Shown: positions 26,808 through 34,861, numbered from the stretch's first letter. The stretch: 64,000 bases of DNA from Muriicola soli (GCF_004139715.1 NZ_CP035544.1:2545501-2609500); one strand, 5' to 3'. Translations and numbers: made by a program. Notes: generated by a model not told the origin, from the sequence alone.

Positions 26808-27170
26808 ATGGCTAAAGAACAACTTGATATTATCAAAGAAGCCGATCTTACAAACAATTGCCCTGAATGTTTTAACCAGGAACTAAAGTTAACCTTCTAT
26901 CAGAAGCATGTCATTAGCAAATTTTACAATAAGACCACAGGAGAGGTGAGTCAGGACATACGTTGTGTTACCTGTGGCTCGGTGATCTATCCGGTTTCAT
27001 GGACAGAGGATATTGAACGTAGTTTTGAATACTTTCAGAAAATGGTAGTTCCTCAACCGAAACGTATTAAGCTTACCCAATTGAGTTTTGTGCTTATTTT
27101 TCTTTTTCTCACAATATCGGCAGCTCTATTTTACCTCTATTTTACGGGTGTATTCAAAGATGTGATTTGA
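26808..27170 (+). CDS. Membrane protein with a zinc-ribbon-like N-terminus
   Basis: A 120-residue protein starting 2 bases after the kinase stop, so co-transcribed with it. It has CPEC (about 19-22) and CVTCG (about 56-60), spaced as in a four-Cys zinc ribbon, followed by one or two hydrophobic helices at the C-terminus (about 91-116). The stretch KFYNKTTGEVSQDIRCVTCGSVIYPVSW is conserved in type. It may be a membrane-anchored partner of the histidine kinase. I do not recognise a named family. The 3' end overlaps the convergent HIT gene by 17 bases. Confidence 0.7.
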   Translation: MAKEQLDIIKEADLTNNCPECFNQELKLTFYQKHVISKFYNKTTGEVSQDIRCVTCGSVIYPVSWTEDIERSFEYFQKMVVPQPKRIKLTQLSFVLIFLFLTISAALFYLYFTGVFKDVI

Positions 27171-27543
27171 TCCTGGCTGCCACTTCCTCAAATTCATCTT
27201 TGCTAAGAGAAACCTTTTCCTGAAAAGTAGCATTGGCCATCTTCTGCAAAGGGATTAGATGTACGTGAACGTGCGGTACTTCCAGACCAATAACGGTCAT
27301 CCCAACACGCTTACACGGAATGGCAGCTTCCAGCGCTATACCCACTTTTCTCGCAAAATTCATCAGTCCTGAATAGGTCTCTTCATCCAGGTCGAGTAGT
27401 TTATCCACTTCTTTTTTGGGAACACAGAGGGTATGTCCAACTGCATTGGGATTGATGTCCAGGAAAGCAAAAAAATCCTCGTCCTCTGCGATCTTGTAAC
27501 AGGGAATTTCTCCCTCGATGATCTTGGTGAATATGCTCGACAT
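27154..27543 (-). CDS. HIT family (histidine triad) nucleotide hydrolase
   Basis: A 129-residue protein of the HIT superfamily. The N-terminal SSIFTKIIEGEIPCYKIAEDEDFFAFLDI and the triad HVHVHLIPL (about 89-97) are diagnostic. These enzymes hydrolyse AMP-linked compounds such as adenosine phosphoramidates or dinucleoside polyphosphates. It lies downstream of greA, but a terminator lies between them, so read-through or its own promoter is needed. Confidence 0.93.
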   Translation of the reverse strand: MSSIFTKIIEGEIPCYKIAEDEDFFAFLDINPNAVGHTLCVPKKEVDKLLDLDEETYSGLMNFARKVGIALEAAIPCKRVGMTVIGLEVPHVHVHLIPLQKMANATFQEKVSLSKDEFEEVAARIKSHL

Positions 27544-27564
27544 AATTTGAGTATTGATGAAAAA

Positions 27565-27588
27565 AATCCTGCTGTTAAAAGCAGGATT
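27565..27588 (-). terminator. Intrinsic terminator of greA
   Basis: A 9-bp perfect stem (AATCCTGCT with AGCAGGATT) with a 6-base loop is followed by a T7 run on the minus strand. It lies between the greA stop and the HIT gene start. Confidence 0.88.
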
Positions 27589-27609
27589 AAAGATAGAAAT
27601 ATTTTGATC

Positions 27610-28086
27610 TCAGTTCCTTGTGATTTCTAAAATTTCGAATTTCAAGGTCCCATTGGGTACACTGATCGATGCCGTATCCCCTACTTTTTTTCCAAGTAAT
27701 CCCTTTCCTATTGGCGAAGTAACGGAGATTTTACCTGATTTAAGGTCCGCCTCACTCTCGGCAACCAAGGTATACTTCATCTCCATACCATTCTGTTTAT
27801 TTCGCAGTTTTACGGTGGATAAGACCAAGACCTTGGAGGTATCTAATTGTGATTCGTCTATAAGTCGGGCATTAGCGAGTGTCTCTTCTAATTTGGCGAT
27901 CTTTAATTCGAGAAGGCCCTGTGCCTCCTTTGCCGCATCGTATTCAGCATTCTCAGACAAATCGCCTTTATCCCTTGCTTCAGCGATAGCCTGTGAGGCT
28001 AACGGACGTTCAACATCCCTCAGTTGATTGAGTTCTTCCTTTAATTTCTTTAGTCCTTCTGCGGTGTAATAGGATACATTGCTCAT
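27610..28086 (-). CDS. greA: Transcription elongation factor GreA
   Basis: A 158-residue protein of standard length with an N-terminal coiled coil (YYTAEGLKKLKEELNQLRDVERP and GDLSENAEYDAAKEAQ, holding the acidic tip that drives RNA cleavage) and a C-terminal FKBP-like domain (ITSPIGKGLLGKKVGDTASI in variant form). It rescues stalled RNA polymerase by stimulating transcript cleavage. A -7 element lies upstream at 28165-28172 and a strong terminator downstream. Confidence 0.95.
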   Translation of the reverse strand: MSNVSYYTAEGLKKLKEELNQLRDVERPLASQAIAEARDKGDLSENAEYDAAKEAQGLLELKIAKLEETLANARLIDESQLDTSKVLVLSTVKLRNKQNGMEMKYTLVAESEADLKSGKISVTSPIGKGLLGKKVGDTASISVPNGTLKFEILEITRN

Positions 28087-28164
28087 ATCGTCCTCTTTTT
28101 AGAAATAGAAAATCCCCTGCATCTTCCACCCGGATTACAGGTGTATTTTAGAGAGGATTATGGT

Positions 28165-28172
28165 CAAAGATA
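28165..28172 (-). promoter_or_regulatory. -7 element (TATCTTTG) of greA
   Basis: The minus strand reads TATCTTTG, a perfect TAnnTTTG match, 78 bases before the greA ATG. The -33 region is not a good TTG match. Confidence 0.5.
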
Positions 28173-28180
28173 CAGATTTT

Positions 28181-28209
28181 TTGATGAATTTTGCAGTACC
28201 ATACATTTA
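28181..28209 (+). promoter_or_regulatory. Promoter of the Rieske-like lipoprotein gene
   Basis: TTG at 28181-28183 and TACATTTA at 28202-28209 are separated by 18 bases, near the Bacteroidetes consensus. The ATG at 28221 follows by 11 bases, so the leader is very short. Confidence 0.55.
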
Positions 28210-28220
28210 GCGGAAGACTG

Positions 28221-28655
28221 ATGAGATCAATTCAAATACTGTTTTTATTCTTTTTGCTGCTCGCCTGCAGCAATGACCAGGGTCAGAGAAATCCTTATTT
28301 ACAGGAAATAGGTTTCCGATTTGAGATCAATCTCAACCTCCCCCTTTACAGTCCGCTTACCAATCCGGGCAATACGGTTTATATTGGCGGACAAGGTGTT
28401 GGGATCCGCGGAGTGTTTGTCACGAATACCGGCTTTGCTTATCGCGTTTTTGAAGCCAGTTGCCCGAATCATTCGCCCAGCTCCTGTTCCACTACGGAAC
28501 TCAGTGGTCAGACTGCCGTCTGCGATTGTGAAGGGTTTGAATACAGCCTTTTTACTGGACAGCAATTCTCTGTGCCCGACGACGGCATGCGATACTACAA
28601 TATGTTGGAATACCGGGCCTCACAAAACGGAAACATAGTTATTATCAGCAATTGA
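28221..28655 (+). CDS. Lipoprotein with a degenerate Rieske-like fold
   Basis: The start is ATG 28221, where MRSIQILFLFFLLLAC forms a lipoprotein signal with the lipid-acceptor Cys in LLLACSND. The open frame extends upstream to 28191 without a signal-like sequence. The 144-residue product contains FEASCPNHSPSSC, then about 15 residues later VCDCEGFEYSLFTGQ, which aligns by eye with the Rieske pattern (CtH...L then CPCHGSxFDLxTG). The second His is replaced by Glu, and extra Cys residues are present, so binding of a normal 2Fe-2S cluster is doubtful. The function is unknown. Confidence 0.7.
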   Translation: MRSIQILFLFFLLLACSNDQGQRNPYLQEIGFRFEINLNLPLYSPLTNPGNTVYIGGQGVGIRGVFVTNTGFAYRVFEASCPNHSPSSCSTTELSGQTAVCDCEGFEYSLFTGQQFSVPDDGMRYYNMLEYRASQNGNIVIISN

Positions 28656-28690
28656 CATCTAACCGGCGAGTCCTGACCAATTCATTCATC

Positions 28691-30862
28691 TTAAAACTGT
28701 AATTGTACCCCCAACAGCGCATTGATCCCTGCTTGTGGATAAAATCCTGCCCCTTCAATGGTTGTGGTTGTTCCAGGATTAGAAAAATCATCATCAAAGG
28801 TGAAAAAATATCCATTTGACACGTATTTCGCATCGAAGATGTTGTTCACCAGGGCAGATAATACTATCCTTTTTACCAGGTGCCGCGGCTGAATTTCATA
28901 GGAGATATTAAAATCTGTTTGGGAATAGGCATCCAGAACCGAAACTTCGGCATCGATGTTTCCCATATACTGTTTCCCTACGTATTTGGTAAGCAAGGCG
29001 AGCGTAAATTCCGGACTTGGTTCATATGCGATCCTGTTTCCGATAATCAATCCGGGAGAATACGCAATATTAGTATTACCCAATTCTTCCAGGATCCCGT
29101 CTCTCTGAAAAACAAAATCGATATTCTTGTTGGTGCTTACGGCCAGATTGGGTTGCCATTTAAATCTCTTTCCGAGTTTCAGCGCAGCGTCTATTTCAAG
29201 TCCGAGGCGGTAACTATCCCCTACATTTGCCCTTAATGGCGCACCAACATCATTTAATTCCCCGGTTAGCACCAACTGATCCTTATACCGCATATAAAAC
29301 AAATTGGTGTTGATCTGTACATCCGGTGTGATTAACCTCCATCCCAATTCCAGGTCGTTCAGGCGTTCGGGTCTGGGGTTGCCGTTTTCATAGTCATTTC
29401 TGTTGGGTTCCCTGTTGGCGACAGCCCAGGAAAAATAAAAGTTATTGTTCACGTCCAAATCATACACTATTCCCGCCTTTGGATTAAAGAAATTAAAAGT
29501 GTCATCTACAAGTCCGGTTTCGTTTCCATTGGCTTCATAACGTACAGATCGCAACTGCAAATCTCCGTAAAGGCTCCACTTCTCATTCCATTTATAATTC
29601 AATTTCGCGAAGATGTTAAAATCTGTTTTTCTGGAATTATCATCGTAGTACCGGTCCCTGATATCAGCTTCGGGGGCAAATCGCGCCCATATCACCTCCC
29701 CGAAATGGTCGCCTTCGTATAAATTGTATCCTCCTCCCAGGATCAACTTGGCCCTATCAAAATCCTTATTGATCGAAAATACGGTGCCGTAGAAATCATT
29801 ATCAAGCCATCTTCTCCTTACCAAATCAGTTTCCGTAATCAATTCGCCATTAACCGTAATAGGATCGTATCCGTAGGTATCAAAGTCGTCGTCTTCCCTG
29901 TATTGCTCAAAATACCCTCTGCCTCTGGTGTAATGAAAAGCAATACTGGAATTCCAGCCCTGCCCCAGATTTTGATTCCAGTGGAGTTGGGCGTGGTCTT
30001 GTTTGTAATTATCCACCTCGTTCTCGTAGAATCTGGTCTCTCCATTTTCATCTGTAAACTGTCCTGCCGGGTTGAACCTACGATTGGTAACCAGGGTTTC
30101 TGCATCAATACCAAAGTACGCCTGATATGTGATTTCATGGCCCCCAAACAGCAAGGCTTTAACCAGGGTGTTCTCATCCCTGAAGGCGCCCTGCAGGAAA
30201 TAGGAATCAAGGGCAGAGGAGGCCCTGTCTATATACCCGTCTGAAATAATCCTCGAAAGCCTGCCAGAAAATTCAAAGGCATCATTGAGCAAGCCGGTTG
30301 AGAATTTTACGTTGTTTCTCATCGTGTTGAAACTCCCATAGGAAGTGGCAAGTTGTGCATATCCTTCTTCAGAGACGGCATCGGTCAACAAATTAAGACT
30401 CGCTCCAAATGCCCCGGCCCCATTCGTGGAAGTTCCAACCCCCCGCTGTAATTGAAGGTCCTCGGTGGAAGAAGCAAAATCGGGCAAATTAACCCAAAAA
30501 GTGCCATGAGACTCAGAATCATTGTATGGAATACCGTTTATGGTTACATTAACCCTTGTAGCATCACTTCCCCTAACCCTGATTCCGGTATAACCTACTC
30601 CCGCTCCGGCATCTGAAGTAGTAACCACGGAGGGAAGAAAGTTCAGCAAAATAGGGATGTCCTGTCCGAGATTCCTCGGAGCTAATTCTGCCTTGGTAAT
30701 GTTGGAAAAAGTGACGGGCGACTCCTTAGTAACCCTTACCGATGACACCAATACCTCATCCAGAACAATCTCTTTTGCTGTGGTGGTGTCTTTTTCCTGC
30801 TGCTGTCCAAATGTTATTCCCAAACTACCTATGAGAACCGAAAATAAAATTCCTCTTTTCAT
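28691..30862 (-). CDS. TonB-dependent receptor under TPP riboswitch control, probable thiamine uptake
   Basis: A 723-residue outer-membrane receptor with a signal peptide (MKRGILFSVLIGSLGITFG), a TonB-box-like start (LDEVLVSSVRVTKESPVTF), a plug domain (about 55-170; GVGYTGIRVRGSDATRVNVTINGIPYND), a 22-strand barrel, and a C-terminus ending in Phe (LGVQLQF). No carboxypeptidase-regulatory-like domain precedes the plug. A TPP riboswitch in the 294-base leader implies a thiamine-related ligand. It acts with the nearby PnuC/PnuT-type transporter, which would carry the vitamin across the inner membrane. Confidence 0.9.
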   Translation of the reverse strand: MKRGILFSVLIGSLGITFGQQQEKDTTTAKEIVLDEVLVSSVRVTKESPVTFSNITKAELAPRNLGQDIPILLNFLPSVVTTSDAGAGVGYTGIRVRGSDATRVNVTINGIPYNDSESHGTFWVNLPDFASSTEDLQLQRGVGTSTNGAGAFGASLNLLTDAVSEEGYAQLATSYGSFNTMRNNVKFSTGLLNDAFEFSGRLSRIISDGYIDRASSALDSYFLQGAFRDENTLVKALLFGGHEITYQAYFGIDAETLVTNRRFNPAGQFTDENGETRFYENEVDNYKQDHAQLHWNQNLGQGWNSSIAFHYTRGRGYFEQYREDDDFDTYGYDPITVNGELITETDLVRRRWLDNDFYGTVFSINKDFDRAKLILGGGYNLYEGDHFGEVIWARFAPEADIRDRYYDDNSRKTDFNIFAKLNYKWNEKWSLYGDLQLRSVRYEANGNETGLVDDTFNFFNPKAGIVYDLDVNNNFYFSWAVANREPNRNDYENGNPRPERLNDLELGWRLITPDVQINTNLFYMRYKDQLVLTGELNDVGAPLRANVGDSYRLGLEIDAALKLGKRFKWQPNLAVSTNKNIDFVFQRDGILEELGNTNIAYSPGLIIGNRIAYEPSPEFTLALLTKYVGKQYMGNIDAEVSVLDAYSQTDFNISYEIQPRHLVKRIVLSALVNNIFDAKYVSNGYFFTFDDDFSNPGTTTTIEGAGFYPQAGINALLGVQLQF

Positions 30863-30997
30863 TCAATTTGATTTTTGAATAAAAGGGGTAATTATTCAAT
30901 GAAAACTAACTTTATGTAATTGGATACCCATTTGGAAAGAGTCGAACATGGGTCGGATTCTTTCTCAATTTCGTACAACTTAAGGTATTCCCGGAAG

Positions 30998-31096
30998 CAC
31001 GATCCCTTGGCGGCATTACCCGCCCAGGTTCATTGGGTATACTCTCAGCCAGTTTTGCTCAACTCAGAAGTAAAGTCAATACCGGCACCCCTTTGA
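30998..31096 (-). promoter_or_regulatory. TPP riboswitch (THI-box)
   Basis: Read on the minus strand, the conserved elements come in order: AAAGGGGTGCC at about 31084-31094, CTGAGA at 31043-31048, ATACCC, GAACCTG at about 31025-31031, GGGTAATGCCGCC at about 31009-31021, and AAGGGA at about 31003-31008. The spacing is that of the thiamine pyrophosphate aptamer. It lies about 135 bases before the TonB receptor gene and would reduce its expression when TPP is plentiful. The expression platform is not clear; a stem of ACCCAT with ATGGGT (about 30927-30955) may take part. Confidence 0.92.
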
Positions 31097-31103
31097 GATA
31101 GAT

Positions 31104-31111
31104 CAAAGATA
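31104..31111 (-). promoter_or_regulatory. -7 element (TATCTTTG) of the riboswitch transcript
   Basis: TATCTTTG on the minus strand would place the transcription start near 31098, exactly at the 5' edge of the TPP aptamer. This supports an independent promoter for the receptor between it and the DUF4301 gene. Confidence 0.6.
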
Positions 31112-31156
31112 AGTACTTGTTTCGTAATATTTAATAAAATTACCGAAGGATACTGA

Positions 31157-32698
31157 TTAAGTTAGCTGATGAGCCGACTTTAATAAATCGTTTACTGTCT
31201 TTACAGGATTAAAGGTGGCTGAAGGCACTTCAACAAAAATTGTGTTCCAATAGGCCATGGCACCATTCCACAGTCCGGGGAGTTCCAGGGCCTTTAAGGT
31301 CTTGCCGGCCTTTGTTTTTTCGGTGATAAATCCTTGCTTTTCGTCTACGAAATTCAGCAAATCGTATTTATCTCCTTTAAAGTCTTTTACACCACATACA
31401 AGGTCTACCGGATTGAAATGTGTGGCTTTTTTAAAGATTTCCGATTGATGTTCATGCTCGAGATCTACCTGGGCTGATTCCACAATCTGCAGGCTGATAT
31501 TTCCATTTCTGTCCCTTACCCAATACGGCCCGCCTCCTGGCTCGCCTTCATTTTTTACCATCCCACAAACCCGTATGGGCCTGTGGAGTTTATCTTTTAA
31601 GATCTCTATCTGCTGCCCCAGGGTAAATCCACCGTAGTTGTCAGAAAATCGAACGTTAAGGTCGTTTTCGAGGAACGACTTTATGCGGTCTAATTCTTCG
31701 CCGTCCATACTGTGATCCTCGAGAACCTTAGAATATCGGAAGACTTTTTCCTGTAGTTCAATAAGTACGCCGGCCAGCACTTTTTTCGATCTTGCGATCT
31801 CGTCACATTGATCCCGGGTCACTACGTTGTCAATATTCTTGATAAAGATAATATCGGCATCATGCCTATTGAGGTTTTGAATCAATGCTCCATGTCCACC
31901 AGGCCTGAACAGGACCGAATTATCCTCGTTTCGGAAAGGCTGATTCTCGAGAGTTACAGCGATGGTGTCTGTAGCCTGACTTTGATAAGAATAATCAACT
32001 TTAAAACTCGTGCCGGTTCTTTCAGACGCTCTTTTTTTGACTTTCTTTAGCTCCTTATCGAAAAGGGACTGATGTTGTTCCGAAATGGTAAAATGGAGAG
32101 CGGCTTTGTCCTTCCCCTTGGCGTAAAAAGCAGCTTCATCCAGGTGTTCTTCAAAGGCAGTAACCATTTGATCGTCGTATTTGTGAAAAGGCAGGAGTCC
32201 TTTTGGGTAAAACCCATAATTCAATCCGTCTTCGCTGAGGAGTTCTTTTACAAAATTAAACTTCGCCTTATCTTCGGCTAAGTCCTTAGCTTTTATACGT
32301 CCTAATACCATATCGTAAAAAGGCAGGTCTTTGGCACCTTTGAAAAATTGATCCATTTCTCTTTGATCAGTCCTGCTTATATAGGAAGAAAAAGCTTCTT
32401 TCCCGGGGTCGTAATTATCCAGAAAACTAAAAAGCGATTTAAACATTCTCGATGCCGCTCCTGATGCAGGAACAAACTTGAGGAGAGAGAGCTTAGTCTG
32501 AGAGGCCTCGAATTTCTCCACATATTTTTGCTCATCTGCAGGATCCGTTTTTAATATTCCCTCCCCTACTACTGCCGGGCTGTATAAATTGATAAAAGGA
32601 ATACCTTCGACAAAGGTTTTGATCTGTCCCTCAACTGTTTTCCTGCTAATTCCTTTTTCTTCTAACTGCTTTACATCGTTTTGAGTAAATTCAATCAT
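31157..32698 (-). CDS. DUF4301 family protein
   Basis: A 513-residue protein with FVPASGAASRMFKSL (about 78-92) and VLFRPGGHGALIQNLNR (about 263-279), which recall the nucleotide-binding and sugar-1-phosphate segments of UDP-sugar pyrophosphorylase-like nucleotidyltransferases, and the DUF4301 wording elsewhere (FFKGAKDLPFYD, IRVCGMVKNEGEPGGGPYWV). It is cytoplasmic and has no characterised function that I know. It overlaps the kinase gene by 8 bases and is last in a five-gene overlapping operon with a thiamine-binding protein and a PnuC-type transporter, so a role in vitamin or cofactor salvage is inferred. Confidence 0.85.
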   Translation of the reverse strand: MIEFTQNDVKQLEEKGISRKTVEGQIKTFVEGIPFINLYSPAVVGEGILKTDPADEQKYVEKFEASQTKLSLLKFVPASGAASRMFKSLFSFLDNYDPGKEAFSSYISRTDQREMDQFFKGAKDLPFYDMVLGRIKAKDLAEDKAKFNFVKELLSEDGLNYGFYPKGLLPFHKYDDQMVTAFEEHLDEAAFYAKGKDKAALHFTISEQHQSLFDKELKKVKKRASERTGTSFKVDYSYQSQATDTIAVTLENQPFRNEDNSVLFRPGGHGALIQNLNRHDADIIFIKNIDNVVTRDQCDEIARSKKVLAGVLIELQEKVFRYSKVLEDHSMDGEELDRIKSFLENDLNVRFSDNYGGFTLGQQIEILKDKLHRPIRVCGMVKNEGEPGGGPYWVRDRNGNISLQIVESAQVDLEHEHQSEIFKKATHFNPVDLVCGVKDFKGDKYDLLNFVDEKQGFITEKTKAGKTLKALELPGLWNGAMAYWNTIFVEVPSATFNPVKTVNDLLKSAHQLT

Positions 32699-33257
32699 GT
32701 TCTAGTATTTTGTCAATGTATTTTACGGCCTTGCCGAGCCTCTCTTCGGGGCTCCCTTTTAGAGTAAAAAATGGCCTATTGTATTTTTCGAGGGTATTCT
32801 TAAAGTAAGAAAACATCATTTCCCTTTCCTCAGGCTTGTCTCTTAAATCGTCTTTAACCCAGGGAGTGTCAATATAGGTCAGAAGATACAAATCATATTG
32901 ATTCTGGAGGGCAAATTTTTCCAAAATAGGATCTGTGTATCCAAGGTAGTAGGCCTCAGAATACACCTTAGTTTCCAGCAGATCTGTATCGCAGATCAAG
33001 AGCTTCTCCGCTTTTTCCGTATACTCATTTTCAAGCCGCATTTGTCCTTCGGCAATAGGAAGAAGATCGTGAGGTTCGCAAGTTTTTTGTTCCCTGTCCC
33101 ATTTGTCCTGCAGGTATTCCCTGGCGTATTCGGGTACCCAAAGGGTATTGTAATGAGAGGCTAATTGCTGCGATAGCGTTGTCTTTCCAGTTGATTCCGG
33201 GCCAAACAAAACAATCTTTACAATGTCTGATGGGTGCTGTTTAAATCTTTCTTCCAT
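32691..33257 (-). CDS. NadR-like P-loop kinase (AAA family ATPase)
   Basis: I place the start at ATG 33257 (MEERFKQHPSDIVKIVLFGPESTGKTT), since upstream sequence is the end of the transporter gene in another frame. The 188-residue product has a P-loop (GPESTGKTTLSQQL), VPEYAREYL and a Walker B-like LLICDTDLLETKVYSE, matching the ribosylnicotinamide kinase domain of NadR. It would phosphorylate a small vitamin taken in by the neighbour. Nicotinamide riboside is the family substrate; the thiamine context raises the alternative of a thiamine kinase. It overlaps the transporter gene by 40 bases. Confidence 0.8.
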   Translation of the reverse strand: MEERFKQHPSDIVKIVLFGPESTGKTTLSQQLASHYNTLWVPEYAREYLQDKWDREQKTCEPHDLLPIAEGQMRLENEYTEKAEKLLICDTDLLETKVYSEAYYLGYTDPILEKFALQNQYDLYLLTYIDTPWVKDDLRDKPEEREMMFSYFKNTLEKYNRPFFTLKGSPEERLGKAVKYIDKILEHD

Positions 33258-33850
33258 GCGATGTAGCCCTGGACAGCCAGGACGGTAAAGATAAGATATT
33301 GAAGGGAAAGCATTCCCCAGCCTCTGTATGCATATAGCGGAACGGTGATAATATCTGCCAGAATCCAAAGGGTCCAGTTCTCGAGTTTTTTATTGGCCAT
33401 GTACCACATTGCCGTAAAGAAGATCCCTGAAGTAAATATATCGATGTAATTGGCTTCATTTAGAAGGGTCCCAAAACCTTTGTAGACCCCGAAAGTGATT
33501 CCCATCGTCATAAGGAACAAAAGAACTCCAATGATTTTTTCACGGGTATTGGTCCTGGTAATTTGTACTACTCTTTCGTCACCTTTTACCCTGGCCCAGT
33601 TCCACCAGCCGTATATACTCATAATGGAATAGTAAAAGTTCATCATCATATCACCAAAAAGAGCATCGATGTAAAAAAGGTAAACTGTGATTACAGTCGC
33701 TACCAACCCTGTTGGATATACCAGGATATTTTCTTTCTTGGCATAGACAACGCTGGCTATCCCGAAAAAAAATGCGATAGCTTCAAGTACAATGAGGTAA
33801 GGTTCCCTTCCTGAATAGGGATCGAGAAAGAAATCAGAAATGGGGTTCAT
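33218..33850 (-). CDS. pnuC: PnuC/PnuT-family vitamin transporter
   Basis: A 210-residue inner-membrane protein with about seven transmembrane segments, matching the PnuC family (FGIASVVYAKKENILVYPTGLVATV, YYSIMSIYGWWNWARVKG, LENWTLWILADIITVPLYAYRG). PnuC members carry nicotinamide riboside, while PnuT members carry thiamine by facilitated diffusion trapped by phosphorylation. The upstream thiamine-binding protein and the nearby TPP riboswitch favour thiamine, and the NadR-like kinase favours nicotinamide riboside. The start overlaps the previous gene by 17 bases. Confidence 0.88.
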   Translation of the reverse strand: MNPISDFFLDPYSGREPYLIVLEAIAFFFGIASVVYAKKENILVYPTGLVATVITVYLFYIDALFGDMMMNFYYSIMSIYGWWNWARVKGDERVVQITRTNTREKIIGVLLFLMTMGITFGVYKGFGTLLNEANYIDIFTSGIFFTAMWYMANKKLENWTLWILADIITVPLYAYRGWGMLSLQYLIFTVLAVQGYIAWKKDLNSTHQTL

Positions 33851-34094
33851 ACTCGCTGCGATCCGATTTAACTATTTTGATGTACACCAATCCGTTATCC
33901 ATAGTCTCAAAAGACGTTTTCAACTGAGACTTAATGAGGTTCATCACCTGGTCATAGGGTCCATAGACCTGTGTGCTCAATGGATTTTCAACGACTTTTA
34001 AACCGGATGCCCTAAGGGATTTTATAAAGGATATAATCGGCTCTTCAAATTGATCCTGAAGCGGACTCAACGTAAGTTCTACTGAAATATTCAT
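33834..34094 (-). CDS. Thiamine-binding protein of the MTH1187/YkoF family
   Basis: An 86-residue single-domain protein with the ferredoxin-like pattern of the Thiamine_BP family: ISVELTLSPLQDQFEEPIISFIKSL, LKVVENPLSTQVYG and NGLVYIKIVKSDRS. Members bind thiamine or related hydroxymethylpyrimidine compounds. It overlaps the phosphopantetheinyl transferase gene by 4 bases (ATGA) and the transporter gene by 17, so it belongs to the same message. A cytoplasmic thiamine buffer or sensor role is plausible. Confidence 0.75.
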   Translation of the reverse strand: MNISVELTLSPLQDQFEEPIISFIKSLRASGLKVVENPLSTQVYGPYDQVMNLIKSQLKTSFETMDNGLVYIKIVKSDRSEYEPHF

Positions 34095-34774
34095 AGGGCT
34101 TCTTTGTTGTTTTGGATTAAGTACTCTTCTGAGTCTCTGGATTTTAATTGTATGGCATATGCACAGGTAAAACCTTCAAATTCATTAAAGTGGATCTCAA
34201 AAAAAGAATACTGGCCATTGAGGTGGATCAATCCTTTGGTCTTCCCACTTTCCAGATCAAAGTCTTCTATATCAATATGCTTAAGGAAACTTAGTCCGAT
34301 AGTAGAATTGATCTTGTATAGCGATTCCTTAGCTCCCCAGACCACTGTAAGCTTCTTCATTAACTGGTATGGCTCAGAAAATGAACCGTATTCTTCAATG
34401 GGTGTAAACTTATGTGCAATTTTCAGGATCTTTTCCCGCTGTTTCTCAATGTCAATCCCCACGGGTATATTCTTGCTGACCACTATTGCACTGAATTGAT
34501 AAGAATGGGTAATGGAAATAAAAGATCCATCCTTTAAATGCGGTTTCCCGAGATCGTCGTAATACAAGTCGTGATCTATATAGCCCTCCTCGGCCATCAA
34601 ATGACGGATACTGAGAAATCCCCTGCGATGCAGTTCAGATTTCATCCCCTCGTAACGCTCTTGACAATGAGGTGTAAGTTTTATCCCCCGACCCAGGTCT
34701 TCCTCCGCTTCTGAAATCTTCCAGATATGTACGCGTATCCCTGGATTTATTGTTATTGTTTTGTAAAGGGGCAT
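34091..34774 (-). CDS. 4'-phosphopantetheinyl transferase superfamily protein
   Basis: A 227-residue Sfp-type enzyme that attaches the phosphopantetheine arm of CoA to carrier proteins. Motifs are VGIDIEKQREK (about 112-122), with the magnesium-binding Asp and Glu, and WGAKESLYKI (about 149-158). Because the genes that follow it overlap (4, 17, 40 and 8 bases), it heads an operon with vitamin-salvage genes. It is divergent from ahcY, with 87 bases between starts. Confidence 0.9.
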   Translation of the reverse strand: MPLYKTITINPGIRVHIWKISEAEEDLGRGIKLTPHCQERYEGMKSELHRRGFLSIRHLMAEEGYIDHDLYYDDLGKPHLKDGSFISITHSYQFSAIVVSKNIPVGIDIEKQREKILKIAHKFTPIEEYGSFSEPYQLMKKLTVVWGAKESLYKINSTIGLSFLKHIDIEDFDLESGKTKGLIHLNGQYSFFEIHFNEFEGFTCAYAIQLKSRDSEEYLIQNNKEAL

Positions 34775-34794
34775 GGGAATTTTTAAGTTATCAC

Positions 34795-34802
34795 TATCTT
34801 TG
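34795..34802 (+). promoter_or_regulatory. -7 element (TATCTTTG) of ahcY
   Basis: A perfect TAnnTTTG match 59 bases before the ahcY ATG. There is no clear -33 TTG at the usual spacing. Confidence 0.5.
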
Positions 34803-34861
34803 AGGTCGAAAAAAAAATTGCGGTTTTCCGCTTGCTAACGAAAGTAAAAATAAAAAAAGAG

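Noticed and set aside
33258-33368. Longer N-terminus of the NadR-like kinase from 33368
   Set aside because: The added residues are a shadow of the transporter's coding sequence; the P-loop domain begins naturally at ATG 33257.
34775-34861. S-adenosylhomocysteine riboswitch in the ahcY leader
   Set aside because: The 87-base region has no paired core typical of that riboswitch; only a -7 element is seen.
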